64,000 nucleotides of DNA from Streptomyces sp. NBC_00433 (GTDB lineage: Bacteria; Actinomycetota; Actinomycetes; Streptomycetales; Streptomycetaceae). Positions within the stretch are counted from its first letter, which is position 1. Every line of letters begins with the position of its first letter. The stretch is from contig CP107926.1 in assembly GCA_036015235.1 (NCBI GenBank), forward strand, positions 4,793,501 to 4,857,500, written 5' to 3'. Both the position numbers and the translations under genes were made by a program. Below, in pieces: positions 46,391 to 56,283 of the stretch. The notes under the pieces are model-generated. The model made no database searches and was not told where the DNA came from. It saw nothing but the letters and a program-made list of their open reading frames with translations.

Positions 46391-48025
46391 TCACAGGTGG
46401 ACGGTCCCTGAAGCGAACCAGGCACGAAGCGTGGGTTCCGCTCCTTCCGGGAGACCGCTGACGAATACGACGGCGAGGCCGCGCTTGGCCCGTGAGCAGC
46501 ACACGTAGAACAGGTTGCGTGACCGTTCGGCGCGGTCAGCCTTGTCGGTGCCAGCGAGCAACTTGCCGATGCTGTATCTCGTCCAGGCGCTGTCGTCGAT
46601 CACGACGAGGACGTTCTCGAACTCGTCACCCTTGACCCCGTGTTGGGTCGAGAAGGGGGTGAGTTCGTCGATGAAATGAGTGACGCTAATGACCTCCCGG
46701 TAGGACACGTTGCGCAGGTTGTTCGAGAAGTCCGCGCGCCGCTGGTCGCGCTCATTAAGTTCGGTTGCGGTCCGCTGGCGCTCGAGGTCCTTGAGTTTTC
46801 GTGGCATAGCCAGTAGGTGGCCGTCGGCCATTAAGTCAAGGACATCGCCGATGGTACCGGTCATGCGTATGGCGTCGAGCGTGCGGATTGCCTCGCTGAT
46901 GGTGCGTTTGTGCGCGTGCCGGGTGACCCGTGTCCTTCCCCCGTCAAGTAACCTCGTCAGCTCCGCGAAGTCCTTGGCTTGGAATGCCACGGACAGAGTC
47001 TCCACGCGTGTTAGGTACTGGATGTAGGGCTCGTTGCGTGCCATGAGATCGTCAGGGCCATAGCGGCTCAGACTCCTGTACTGCTCCAAGAGGTTGGCGT
47101 ACTCCAGGGTGCCGGCAATACCGCGGTGGGTGAGGAAGAGGTATTTGGAGTTCTCCCGCGTCCAGCCGTGCTGAGCAAGCGTGGCTTCAGCCGTGGCCAG
47201 TCGCTGGTGGCCCGCAGGGATCGCAGTGTTGAGAAAGAGGTGGACCTCACCGGTTTGTTGCATGCCCACGGCTTCCTGGATGAGCTCGGGACGTATCAGA
47301 TTGAGAACTTCGACGACTGGAGGTGAGCACCGATAGTTCTCGTGTTTGGTGATCTTGGTGAGGTCGGGGCGTTCCACCGATCCAACGCCGGAAGGGTAGA
47401 TCTTCTGCATAGAGTCGCCGAAGAGGCCAATCACGCATTTCTCGCGGCCCGCGCCCGCCAGGTGGTCCAACAGCAGCTCGATCGTCTTGGGCGAAGTGTC
47501 TTGATACTCGTCGACGAAGACGACCGGGTACTGGCTGGCAATGATGCGTATGAGTTTGGGATGCGCTCCGGCGAGGCGAAGCGACAGCGCGATGACGTCG
47601 TCGTGGGAGATGCGTCCCTCGCTGAGTCTGCGCCCGCGGTCGGAGTACTCGATGACAGGGAGAGCGGTGACATCATCGAGGTCTTCGGGCTTGGCTAGAG
47701 CCTTGTTGTATTCGAGGATCTGTTGCCAGAGTTCGCGTTGATAGGGCTGGATGGCATTCCAGAGGAATTCATGGATGGTGCCGACGTCGACGAGGGGGTC
47801 CGCAGCGATGCGTTGAAGGATTTTGTCTTTGGCAACGTTCGTGTAAGTGATGCAGGCGATCCGCCGGCCGTGTTTCTCCATGCCTGCGCGATGACTGACC
47901 AGAAGGTGTCGAAGGGCGTTGACTAGGGTAGTTGTCTTGCCAGCGCCAGCCCCAGCTTCGACGAGGAAGCTACGTCGGGCCTCGAGTTCTGTGGTCACCG
48001 CTTCGAGGGTGTCTAGGCGAGCCAC
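46391..48025 (-). CDS. gajB: Gabija protein GajB, UvrD-like helicase
   Basis: The 544-residue superfamily-1 helicase has Walker A EAGAGAGKTTT near residue 25, motif II VDEYQDTS, KHENYRCS, and a C-terminal HGVKGDEFENVLVV and YVCCSRAKRGLAVVF. GTG 48025 overlaps the gajA stop by 13 bases. With GajA it forms Gabija, an anti-phage system in which GajB senses or unwinds DNA ends and GajA nicks. It is convergent with the LLM gene. Confidence 0.85.
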   Translation of the reverse strand: MARLDTLEAVTTELEARRSFLVEAGAGAGKTTTLVNALRHLLVSHRAGMEKHGRRIACITYTNVAKDKILQRIAADPLVDVGTIHEFLWNAIQPYQRELWQQILEYNKALAKPEDLDDVTALPVIEYSDRGRRLSEGRISHDDVIALSLRLAGAHPKLIRIIASQYPVVFVDEYQDTSPKTIELLLDHLAGAGREKCVIGLFGDSMQKIYPSGVGSVERPDLTKITKHENYRCSPPVVEVLNLIRPELIQEAVGMQQTGEVHLFLNTAIPAGHQRLATAEATLAQHGWTRENSKYLFLTHRGIAGTLEYANLLEQYRSLSRYGPDDLMARNEPYIQYLTRVETLSVAFQAKDFAELTRLLDGGRTRVTRHAHKRTISEAIRTLDAIRMTGTIGDVLDLMADGHLLAMPRKLKDLERQRTATELNERDQRRADFSNNLRNVSYREVISVTHFIDELTPFSTQHGVKGDEFENVLVVIDDSAWTRYSIGKLLAGTDKADRAERSRNLFYVCCSRAKRGLAVVFVSGLPEGAEPTLRAWFASGTVHL

Positions 48026-50016
48026 TGCAGTCCTTCGGCTATGTAACGTGGAACGGTCCAGTCCTCCAGGAGCATGACGTCGAAGGCGAAGTCGGTCTTG
48101 TGGTCGCTGAGATGCTGGGCTATGTCGTAGGCCCTGACTTCGATGTCGTCGGCGGTGGGGTCGGCCCCGACCTCCTTGACGAAGGCCGACTTCAAAGCAA
48201 GCTGGCGGAAGTCGCGGGCGAGGGGCTCTGCGTTGGCGATGATGAAGGCGTCCTCGAAGCTTCGAGCGCATGCTCCCGAGTCTCTTTCGGGAATCTGGTA
48301 GGCAACTCGGACGTGGCCCTGCTGTTTTTCGGCTGGGTCCGTGGCGAGTAGTTCGGTGATTGTGGACTTTTCGGGCAGCCAGTTCTTGAGCGTCGAGTTG
48401 GCAGTGACGGTCTGCCCGTGGCCGGGAGGACAGGCCGCGCGGTGCCTGGGACACACGGAGTCGATATCGGTGATCACGAGTGTCTTGACGTTCAGGAATG
48501 CGAGCAATTCGCGGAAGCGGAGGGCGTAGGCGTCGCCGACCTCGATGACCGACACGTACTGGTGCAGAAGTTCCTTCGCGCACCGCCTTGCCATCTCCGG
48601 TAGGAGCAAGCGTTCCGTAGTGCCCTCGATGAGGATCACCTTGTCGGCGAAGAACATGTCGCACCGGTGCAAGACCATGTACTGCCGCAGGAAGCGTAGG
48701 GTCTCGTCACCTTGCGGAGTGGCCTTGACGTTGGCCTGGAAGGTCGACAGGTCCTTGACGGTGAGCTGCGGCTCGGAACGGTCGAAGTAGCGGACGGTGT
48801 GGAATCCGCTGCTGGCGACGATATGGGAGGAGTGCGTGGTGATGATCACCTGCACTTTCCATCCCGTCTTGCGGTCGATGAAGTCCTGGATGTTCTTGAT
48901 GAACGTCTCTTGCATCTGAGGATGCAGATGGGCTTCCGGTTCCTCAATGAACAGCACTTGCAGCGCTGGCTTGGGCGTCGTGCGTTCGTAGGTTTGGTGG
49001 AAGCTGATCACCTGGAGGATCGTGAAGATCAGTTTGCTGTAGCCAAGCCCATTGTGGCCTTCGGGAAGGTGGAATCCGTCATCGCCGGACGGGTACTGGA
49101 TCCGTGTACTGTCGCGCAGGATTCCTGAGGCCTCAATTAGGGAGACGATGCGCGGTTTCTGGACGGGAGTGATGGTGCCCACTCCGAAGGTGCGCAGATC
49201 CTCGAAGATCGGATTGAACAGCGTGGCGTAGTTTTCATCGAGCTGCTTGGAGGCGGATGCCAGAGCGGTCTCGATCTGCTCAATGCTCTGGTGGCGATCT
49301 TCATTACCGCTGTTGACCTTGTAGTAGGCCTCGAAAGTCTTCGACAGGGTACGGGTCTTGTCGCCCGGCGTGTCGTCCACCTTGGTCTGCGCGTAGACGA
49401 ACTTGACCGACAGGATGGACGCCGCGGTGCCGCGCTTGACGTCCTTGCGGATGCTCCCGTCGAGGGGGCTGACCGCGCGATAGGCCGGGGTGAAGTAGTC
49501 CGAGAAGCTCTTGCGGAGCCACTTGACGCGGTCGAACGGCTCCCGTTGGCTGGCCGACCAGAAGTCTCTGAGAAAGTCGTGGGGACGGGCAGCCTCCAGC
49601 GCCGCCTCGATCTTGACCTCGAAGCAGGTGTCGTCCAGGTCGAGGATTACAGCCGTGAGAGGTGCGAGGTCCTCCTCCTCTGTGTACTCGATTGTGAGGA
49701 CCAATCGGATGGAGGGAACGAGATCGTACGCCTTGGCCAATAGGTCCTCACTCGTCCCCGTGTCGCCGCGGGCCGCGTGTGCCTGGGCCTCACCGAAGAT
49801 CTGCCGTGCCTGCTCGATGTCGGCGATACGGCAGGTGGAGAAGTCCTCCAGGACGAACCTTGTGTCTTCCTCGCCGAAGAACTTCTCGAAGAGATTGACG
49901 AACGACGTCTTGCCGCTGTTGTTGCGCCCGACGATGAGGGTGGCCTTCGGGTCAACCCGGACATCCACGCTCTCCAACGCACGGAAGTTGATCATCTTGG
50001 CATGGGTCAGCTGCAT
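48013..50016 (-). CDS. gajA: Gabija protein GajA, OLD-family ATPase-TOPRIM nuclease
   Basis: The 667-residue protein starts MQLTHAKMINFRALESVDV and has Walker A GRNNSGKT (residues 30-37), Walker B LFIEEPEAHLHP, the ABC-type H-loop TTHSSH, and a C-terminal TOPRIM domain with VILIEGTTERLLLP and TDIDS. OLD/GajA proteins nick specific DNA when nucleotide pools fall during phage replication. It is first in the gajA-gajB pair and divergent from the GHKL gene. Confidence 0.88.
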   Translation of the reverse strand: MQLTHAKMINFRALESVDVRVDPKATLIVGRNNSGKTSFVNLFEKFFGEEDTRFVLEDFSTCRIADIEQARQIFGEAQAHAARGDTGTSEDLLAKAYDLVPSIRLVLTIEYTEEEDLAPLTAVILDLDDTCFEVKIEAALEAARPHDFLRDFWSASQREPFDRVKWLRKSFSDYFTPAYRAVSPLDGSIRKDVKRGTAASILSVKFVYAQTKVDDTPGDKTRTLSKTFEAYYKVNSGNEDRHQSIEQIETALASASKQLDENYATLFNPIFEDLRTFGVGTITPVQKPRIVSLIEASGILRDSTRIQYPSGDDGFHLPEGHNGLGYSKLIFTILQVISFHQTYERTTPKPALQVLFIEEPEAHLHPQMQETFIKNIQDFIDRKTGWKVQVIITTHSSHIVASSGFHTVRYFDRSEPQLTVKDLSTFQANVKATPQGDETLRFLRQYMVLHRCDMFFADKVILIEGTTERLLLPEMARRCAKELLHQYVSVIEVGDAYALRFRELLAFLNVKTLVITDIDSVCPRHRAACPPGHGQTVTANSTLKNWLPEKSTITELLATDPAEKQQGHVRVAYQIPERDSGACARSFEDAFIIANAEPLARDFRQLALKSAFVKEVGADPTADDIEVRAYDIAQHLSDHKTDFAFDVMLLEDWTVPRYIAEGLQWLA

Positions 50017-50376
50017 CGCACTCCCGACATCGTTCCCAACCCCCGGGGCGACATCAGCGTGCGACTACCGAGAGCCAGAGCAGTATCTGACATGGGACGG
50101 GCGGAGATCCCCACTTGGCTCAAGGTGGGCAATGATGTAACAGATTAAGTCAACTCGGATCGCAACTGATCAAGTTCGGTCATTGATCCGACGTAGCGTG
50201 TCTCTACGCGCGCGGTAAAGGCGGCGGGGACGGGACTGCGCTGGCTGGACTTCAAGCGGAATGGTTCTGGTAGGCGGAGGCGGGAGACCCTGACTGACCG
50301 GCATGTTCCGGATTGTGCGTCCGGACGTCAGTGATCACCCCTATCGTCGGTACATTCAGGGGCTGGGGGGGGGACA
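50017..50376. other. Divergent control region between gajA and the GHKL gene
   Basis: About 360 bases without a gene. Its middle (50,100-50,200) is richer in A+T than the surroundings and should hold the two promoters. A run of nine G just before 50377 serves as a Shine-Dalgarno. No clear operator was found. Confidence 0.5.
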
Positions 50377-53300
50377 GTGACCGACGCACAATGGCGGCCG
50401 AGGCGGTCGACGGGTGCTGGCGGCTCGGCCAGGCGGAAGCAGATCGTGGCGACGGCGGTCATGGAGGCCGAGGGGTGCCTCGCGGACCTTAAGCGCGGAC
50501 GCCGTGCTGCCCTCGAGATCAAACAGGTCACCGAGCGGATGCTCTCGCCCGAGTACAAGGGGCGCGTGCTCGTGGAGCTGCTTCAGAACGCCCACGACGC
50601 GCACCCCGCCCGGGACGGCGTCGGCCGCGTCGAGATCGTGCTCGATGAAGACGAGGGCGAACACGGCGTCCTGTACGTGGCGAACGGCGGCAGACCCCTC
50701 GGGTACAAGAACTTCGAAGCGCTGTGCAGCATCGGCTTGTCAAGCAAGCGCCCCGATGAGGGCATCGGCCACAAGGGAGTCGGCTTCAAGAGCGTCCTGC
50801 AACTCACGGCCGCCCCAGAGCTATACAGCGTCGTGGGGGCAACGTCGAAAGCATTTGACGGATTCTGCTTCCGTTTCGCCCGAGACGAGGACTTCGACTG
50901 GCTGGCGGACCAGGTTGCGCCCGGCAGTCCGGAGGCCGCCGACCAGCTGCGCGCGAACCTGTCGTCGTTGAAGGTCCCGGTGCCGGTTGACGACGTCCCG
51001 TCCGCAGTGGCGGCCTTCCGACGACGGGGACTGATGACCGTGGTCCGGCTCCCGCTGCGGAACGTCGAAGCTCGGCAGGAGGCGCTACGCCAGTTGAACG
51101 AGCTGACCGACGACGGGGTGCCTTTCGAACTCTTCCTGGACCGGCTCGGCAGGGTGTCCGTGACGCACCGGGTGGGCGGCCGGGGGCGCCCGAGCGTCTA
51201 CACACGCAAGGTGGACCTTCTCTTCACCTCGCCCGACTTGAAGATCCAGCAGGTCACACTGCGCCGTCGTACCCGCCTGATCATGGTGACGGCTGCCGTG
51301 GACCCTGAGCGCGCACATGAGGCCATCGCCGCCGGCCTCGAATCCGGACCGCTGACAGACGACTGGCACGCCCTGGGCGACTCGGCCGTGGTCAGTGTGG
51401 CGGTGCCCGCGGGCGAGCCGCTGGAACGCGGCAGGCTGTACACGTTCCTGCCCATGGGCGCGCGGCCAACCTGTCCGGTCCGCGGGTTCCTTAACGCTCC
51501 GTTCCACACCGACGTGAGTCGGCGCACCATGACGGAGTCCACACAGTGGAACGACCTGCTGCTCGACACTGCGGCTGAGGCCTGCGCGCAGGCGGCCGTT
51601 CTGGTCGACGAGGAACGCGTCACGATGCCCGCGGGTGCCCTCATCGACCTGATGTGCTGGGAGCACGACCAGATCCGGCGCCTCGAGTCGGCGTTCAAGG
51701 CACAGAACCGTGAGCTCGGCGACGTGCCATTCATGCCGGTACTGCATCCCGCGGGCGCCCGAGCCTGTTTGCGGCACGGCAAGTTGTGGCTCCGCCAGGA
51801 CCAGGCCCGCGTGTTCACTCCGCATGCCGTGGCTGCTGCGGGAACCGAGCACGTCGTCGATCCCCTCCTCCACTCCTGGCGGATCGACCGGCTGGTCGCG
51901 CTGGGCGCGGCCCGGGGCACGGGGCTGGCCCCGTCAGCAGCCGTACTCGCAGGCTGGGCCGAGGAACTCGCGGCGGCCATGGACCAAGTGGACGTTGATG
52001 GTGGGAGTTGGGCGGACTATTACCACGACCTCTCCCTCTGTTTCCCTCGCGCCGAGGAGGTGCTGAAGGGCAGGAAGATCGTCCTCACCGCCAGCGGGAG
52101 ACTCGTCCCGGCCGGGGAGCCCGGGGTGTTCTTCCGCCCGGAAGGGGCCACGGACGTCGTGTCCGCTCTTCCGCTGGGCCTCACCGACAGCATCTTCTTC
52201 GTCCATGGCGGGATCGCCTGGGGGACCCGAAAGGGCGCACGGCGGGCGCGCGGCCGGGGCTGGTTGGAGGAGCAGCGGCTGGTGCGGGACTACCGGCCCG
52301 AGGCTGTCTTGGACGTGCTGGGCGAGGCCATGCGTAAGGACCGTGCGGACGGGGAGGCATTGCGGGAGTACCTTCTGTTCGCCTGCGCCCTGTGGGCGTC
52401 GTCGTCCCCGGAACGCGGCGGCAGACGCCCCGTGATCAAGGGGCTGCTGGTGCCAGTACGCAATGGCTGGGTGCCGGCCGCCGAGGCCATGTTCGGCGAG
52501 GGTTGGGCGGGCGAGCAAAGCCGGACCGACCTTACGCTGGCCCAGTTCCTCGCCCGTACCGAGGGGGTCTCCCGGGCACTGGCCACCGCCGCGGACCGGC
52601 TCGTCGCGCCGGCTCGTGAGATCTGCGCCGGTACCCAGACCGACTCGCAGACGCTGCGGCGCTTCTTCGAACACCACCATGTCAGCCACGGCCTGGCAAT
52701 CACGTACGTCGACTCCTACCAGACAGTGAAGGGACGGCTTCTCAACCACCCGTCCATCTTTCCCGCACTCGGAGCGCTGGAGCCGAACTCGGTCGAACGC
52801 GTTCAATGGCGCTCCGCCGCTGAGCGATGGCCCAACCGACGCGCCGTCCTCTACCAGACCGTCGAGTACCGCCCGACGCACAGGAAGGTGGCCATCCTCC
52901 CCGGACAGAGGGAGTACGCCGCCTTCGACGACGAGAGCCGCCGCCAGTATGCGGAGCTTATCGTCCACGGCCTAGACACTTGGCCCGACGACGCCCTTGA
53001 GTTCCGCTTCGCGGGCGGCACCGACCGTCAGGGCACAATGTGGCCGACTCCACTGGCGGCTTTCCTCAGCGGAGCGCCGTGGATTCCCCAGTCGGGCGAC
53101 GACGAGAGCGCCGAGGCCTTCGCTACGGCCGGCAGCGTGTGGTGGTGGTCGGGCAGGGAGGAGCCGCCTCGGTACCTCACTGTCGCATCAGCCGCGCTGC
53201 GTAGTAGGCAGTCGGACGGCGTGCTCAAACGCCTGGAGCTGCTCGGCGTGCGCCGCTGGGACGACCCCGAGACCGCCGCGGACCGGCTTCGTCACCTGCC

Positions 53301-55686
53301 TGCCCTACTGCGCCGCATGCCCCGGCTACGGCAGGGACGCCTCGGACACCTGCTGCGCAGGGCCTACGAACAGGCATGGGCGGACCTTCTGCCTCCGGAT
53401 GGGCTCGGCACCGGATGGCGGTCCGGGATCCTGCCCGAACTCTTGGTAAGCCGAGCCGAGACGCTCGATGTCCTCGCAGCCGAGTCCGAGCCTGAGCTGG
53501 TCTATGTGGCCGACGTGCAAGGAACCCAGCAGCGGAGGCTGCTCGGTCAGACACCGTTGCCCGTCCTCCCGGTCGACGACCGGGCTCTGGGCCAGCGCGT
53601 CCACGCCTACCTAGAGGCGCGGGGCCGTTTCGCCGTCCGGCGGACTAGCCAGGCGGAGCTTGACATCCGGGTCGACCAGCTGCCCATTACCCACGCGCCC
53701 CAGGTACCGCTGCTCGCCCTGGCCGGTCCTTGGCTGGAGACCCTCATGGCCGCGCTGGTGGAGTTCGACGACGAACGGTCCTTCCGAGCCAAGACTCCCT
53801 CCGCGCGTCGCGTCCCGCAACGGCTCCGGGCCTGTGGCGTCGTCGTGGCACGGACCGCGGTCACCCACATCGCCGGACTCGCCCTCGGTGATCCCGGCGA
53901 CGACCGCTCCCTCCTGCACGATGATCCGGACGAACCGCGCCTCGTCGTTGTCTGCCCGCGGCAACGCTCCGACTGGCATGTGCTGGAGACCGCCGCGACC
54001 GGCCTGAGTACGCTGATCGGCGCGCCATACATGGGCACATCTCTACGACTGGCGTTCATCGAACTGGAGCGTTCGGGCCGGGCCGTTGCGGAAGTCTCCG
54101 AGGCGGACATTGCCTCCGTGCTTGGCATTCCGATGCAGCGCTTGGAGGCCGTGCTCGCCGACCGCGCCTCGATCCGCTCGGGCAGCGGCCGACTTGTCCC
54201 GGTACTCGCCTGTATCGACCTCGTCCTCGCGGAGGAACTTCAACGAGGGCAGGAGGCCCTGCACGATCGTGGCGAACTCCATGACTGGCTCGTCACCCGG
54301 CTCGATCTCGACCGCGCCGACCAATTGCTGGCTCTCGTGGACGAGAACGACTGGCAGCGCAAGCTGTCTGCGCTGGGAGTGCCCCTGGCCGAGGCAAATC
54401 GTGCCTGGCAGACACTGGGCTTGCCGACCGTCAACAACTCGGAGGCCCACCAACGACAGTTCCAGGCCTGGTTACAGCAGAACCGGGCCCGACTAGCCGA
54501 CAGAATTCGTGACGTGTACGCGGCCACCCACAAGGCGGGCAGCCGCCTCACAGATTACGTCCGGCTGCGATCGCTCCCCGGACTCGAGCCAGACCCCCAG
54601 TGGGGACTCGCCTACTGGGTCCTCCCCACCGACCTACTCGACGCCCACGCCGAGGCCTGGGCTGCCTCCCACCTGCCTCCGGCGCCGGCCGGGCAGCACC
54701 CGCCACGTTCAGTCGCCGAGGCACACGAGGGTGGTGTTGACAACGTACACACGCTCCTTCCCCGCCTGCGCGCCCGGATGGAGGCTTGGCTCAACCGCCA
54801 GGGCCGTGAGGGTCCCTCGCTGCCATCGGCCACCGAGGTCGCGTCGGCGATGGACGCCGAGGGCCTGCTCGACTTTGAGCCGATCGGCGTCCGCACGCTG
54901 ATCTCCTGGCTCCAGACGCACGGCAATTGGCCCGAGGGCATGCCCGCCACGGACCGGGCGGCTGACCTTGGTCTCAACGACCCCACACCCCTCACGCCGA
55001 TCCCATCGGGCGGCAGCACCCCGTTCCGCACCACCACGGGCCCATCGCTCCACCTCAACGGCCGCGCAATCCCTATCGGCCCGGACCAACTGCGTGATCT
55101 CGCACGACAGATCGCCGCCGACCTCACCCCCGACCAACTCGCCCCCTCTCCGCAGCCTGGCGCACGGTTGGCGCCTGTACTCCCGAGGCAACGAACCACC
55201 TCCGCAGTCACCAGTCGCGCCGGGGGATACCGGGTCGTCCCCCGGGACACCCAGAAGGACAGGGCTGTCGGACTCGCAGGAGAGGTGGCAGCGGCCGCCT
55301 GGCTGGAGCGGCAGTACGGGGTCGCCCGCGAGGAATCTTGGAAGTCGGGGCTACGCCAATACGTCTTCGCCGACGGCACAGGCGATGACAGCCTCGGCTA
55401 CGACTTCCTCATCCATGACGGAGATCGCACCCTTCTGTACGAAGTCAAGGCCTCGACCGGGGACCGGGGCGAGTTTGAACTCGGCGAGTCCGAAGTCGAA
55501 CGAGCAAGTCATCTCCGTCCGGGAGAGACGTACACCATTGTCTACGTTTCCCATGTTCTCGACAGCACCAACCGACGCATAACCCCTCTCCCCAACCCGT
55601 TCAGCGCCCCTGGTCTCGCCGGGTACAGCCTCGTCGGCACGGCCATGCGCCTGCGGTTCGAACTACCGCCCACACCCGGAACCTGA
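50377..55686 (+). CDS. Giant GHKL-ATPase protein with C-terminal DUF3883/nuclease-like domain
   Basis: The 1,769-residue protein begins with a sacsin/HSP90-like ATPase: N-box ELLQNAHDA near residue 69 and the G-box GIGHKGVGFKSVL near 128, with VANGGRPL between. A long middle region of about 1,350 residues has no motif I recognise. The end (about 1630-1769) is DUF3883-like: VGLAGEVAAAAWLERQYG, LGYDFLIHD, YEVKAST, which has the Asp and Glu-x-Lys spacing of a PD-(D/E)xK nuclease. Proteins of this layout cluster with restriction systems. An ATP-gated anti-phage nuclease is inferred, not shown. GTG 50377 follows a G-run. Confidence 0.8.
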   Translation: MTDAQWRPRRSTGAGGSARRKQIVATAVMEAEGCLADLKRGRRAALEIKQVTERMLSPEYKGRVLVELLQNAHDAHPARDGVGRVEIVLDEDEGEHGVLYVANGGRPLGYKNFEALCSIGLSSKRPDEGIGHKGVGFKSVLQLTAAPELYSVVGATSKAFDGFCFRFARDEDFDWLADQVAPGSPEAADQLRANLSSLKVPVPVDDVPSAVAAFRRRGLMTVVRLPLRNVEARQEALRQLNELTDDGVPFELFLDRLGRVSVTHRVGGRGRPSVYTRKVDLLFTSPDLKIQQVTLRRRTRLIMVTAAVDPERAHEAIAAGLESGPLTDDWHALGDSAVVSVAVPAGEPLERGRLYTFLPMGARPTCPVRGFLNAPFHTDVSRRTMTESTQWNDLLLDTAAEACAQAAVLVDEERVTMPAGALIDLMCWEHDQIRRLESAFKAQNRELGDVPFMPVLHPAGARACLRHGKLWLRQDQARVFTPHAVAAAGTEHVVDPLLHSWRIDRLVALGAARGTGLAPSAAVLAGWAEELAAAMDQVDVDGGSWADYYHDLSLCFPRAEEVLKGRKIVLTASGRLVPAGEPGVFFRPEGATDVVSALPLGLTDSIFFVHGGIAWGTRKGARRARGRGWLEEQRLVRDYRPEAVLDVLGEAMRKDRADGEALREYLLFACALWASSSPERGGRRPVIKGLLVPVRNGWVPAAEAMFGEGWAGEQSRTDLTLAQFLARTEGVSRALATAADRLVAPAREICAGTQTDSQTLRRFFEHHHVSHGLAITYVDSYQTVKGRLLNHPSIFPALGALEPNSVERVQWRSAAERWPNRRAVLYQTVEYRPTHRKVAILPGQREYAAFDDESRRQYAELIVHGLDTWPDDALEFRFAGGTDRQGTMWPTPLAAFLSGAPWIPQSGDDESAEAFATAGSVWWWSGREEPPRYLTVASAALRSRQSDGVLKRLELLGVRRWDDPETAADRLRHLPALLRRMPRLRQGRLGHLLRRAYEQAWADLLPPDGLGTGWRSGILPELLVSRAETLDVLAAESEPELVYVADVQGTQQRRLLGQTPLPVLPVDDRALGQRVHAYLEARGRFAVRRTSQAELDIRVDQLPITHAPQVPLLALAGPWLETLMAALVEFDDERSFRAKTPSARRVPQRLRACGVVVARTAVTHIAGLALGDPGDDRSLLHDDPDEPRLVVVCPRQRSDWHVLETAATGLSTLIGAPYMGTSLRLAFIELERSGRAVAEVSEADIASVLGIPMQRLEAVLADRASIRSGSGRLVPVLACIDLVLAEELQRGQEALHDRGELHDWLVTRLDLDRADQLLALVDENDWQRKLSALGVPLAEANRAWQTLGLPTVNNSEAHQRQFQAWLQQNRARLADRIRDVYAATHKAGSRLTDYVRLRSLPGLEPDPQWGLAYWVLPTDLLDAHAEAWAASHLPPAPAGQHPPRSVAEAHEGGVDNVHTLLPRLRARMEAWLNRQGREGPSLPSATEVASAMDAEGLLDFEPIGVRTLISWLQTHGNWPEGMPATDRAADLGLNDPTPLTPIPSGGSTPFRTTTGPSLHLNGRAIPIGPDQLRDLARQIAADLTPDQLAPSPQPGARLAPVLPRQRTTSAVTSRAGGYRVVPRDTQKDRAVGLAGEVAAAAWLERQYGVAREESWKSGLRQYVFADGTGDDSLGYDFLIHDGDRTLLYEVKASTGDRGEFELGESEVERASHLRPGETYTIVYVSHVLDSTNRRITPLPNPFSAPGLAGYSLVGTAMRLRFELPPTPGT

Positions 55687-55723
55687 GCCTGCGCGGCTTT
55701 GACGGACACCGTTGGTGTGGTGG

Positions 55724-55855
55724 TCAGACCGCTGGCACGTTCTCGTGCTCCGCGGGAGTGCGGTAGCCGAGGCGGCTGTGCAGCCTGCGCACGTTGTACC
55801 AGCCCTCGGTCCACTCGAAGATCGCGGAGCAGGCCGCTGCTCGGCTGGGCCATGG
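55724..55855 (-). pseudogene. Remnant of an IS3-family transposase (OrfB C-terminus)
   Basis: Reading the minus strand gives IFEWTEGWYNVRRLHSRLGY and then RTPAEHENVPAV before a stop at 55724. This is the end of the IS3-type integrase core (second catalytic Glu region and the YN..R.HS.LGY motif). Only about 44 residues remain, ending abruptly 60 bases before attR1. No inverted repeats were found. Confidence 0.8.
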
Positions 55856-55914
55856 CCGGGTTGAGGTAAAGCTAGCTGCTCCGACGCACGTCTCCGCAGG
55901 TCAGACCATGATGC

Positions 55915-55945
55915 ATGAACGAGGCTTGACCGACGTCACGAGCGT
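55915..55945. other. attR1: first internal right attachment site
   Basis: ATGAACGAGGCTTG (55915-55928), ACC, core GA (55932-55933), then CGTCACGAGCG of the LLM gene. Its element arm is the exact inverted match of attL over 14 bases, the longest of the three right sites, so this is the likeliest true partner of attL. Confidence 0.75.
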
Positions 55946-56155
55946 GCCGAGCCGGATGCGTTCCGTCGTGGCCGCCGCGGCCGTGAGCGTCGGGACGGCC
56001 CCGAACCACGGACCGTCCCGGAAGGTCCGCCACGACAGGTGGTCGTAGGTGTAGGCGGCGTGGAAGCCCAGCTCCTCGGCCCGCTGCCACACCTCCCGGC
56101 CCTGCTCGTGCCAGCGGTAGATCGGGAGAATCACAGTGCTCAGACGGAGGCTCAT
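55932..56155 (-). pseudogene. 5' fragment 1 of an LLM oxidoreductase gene
   Basis: From ATG 56155 the frame encodes MSLRLSTVILPIYRW to RLGTLVTS, the first 75 codons of an LLM oxidoreductase, and then leaves homology at the attachment core and stops at 55901. Joined to the 3' part at 18,605-19,286 it would restore a 302-codon frame. It has GAAGG ahead of the ATG. It lacks one residue pair (WRTFRD versus WRVPFRD) relative to the intact copy. Confidence 0.85.
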
Positions 56156-56283
56156 ACCTTCGAGACTACGGTCCGGGCTCCGACGAAGCGGCCGGAGGCT
56201 CATTGGCCGCCCGCACCCCGTGACGAGCGCCCAGCCGCGCGCGTTCGCCCGGCATTCCGCCGGCGAGGCGCTACGGCACGGAG

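Noticed and set aside
55542..55853. Minus-strand frame of 103 codons at the IS3 remnant
   Set aside because: The real transposase remnant is in another frame of the same strand, and this frame overlaps the end of the GHKL gene.
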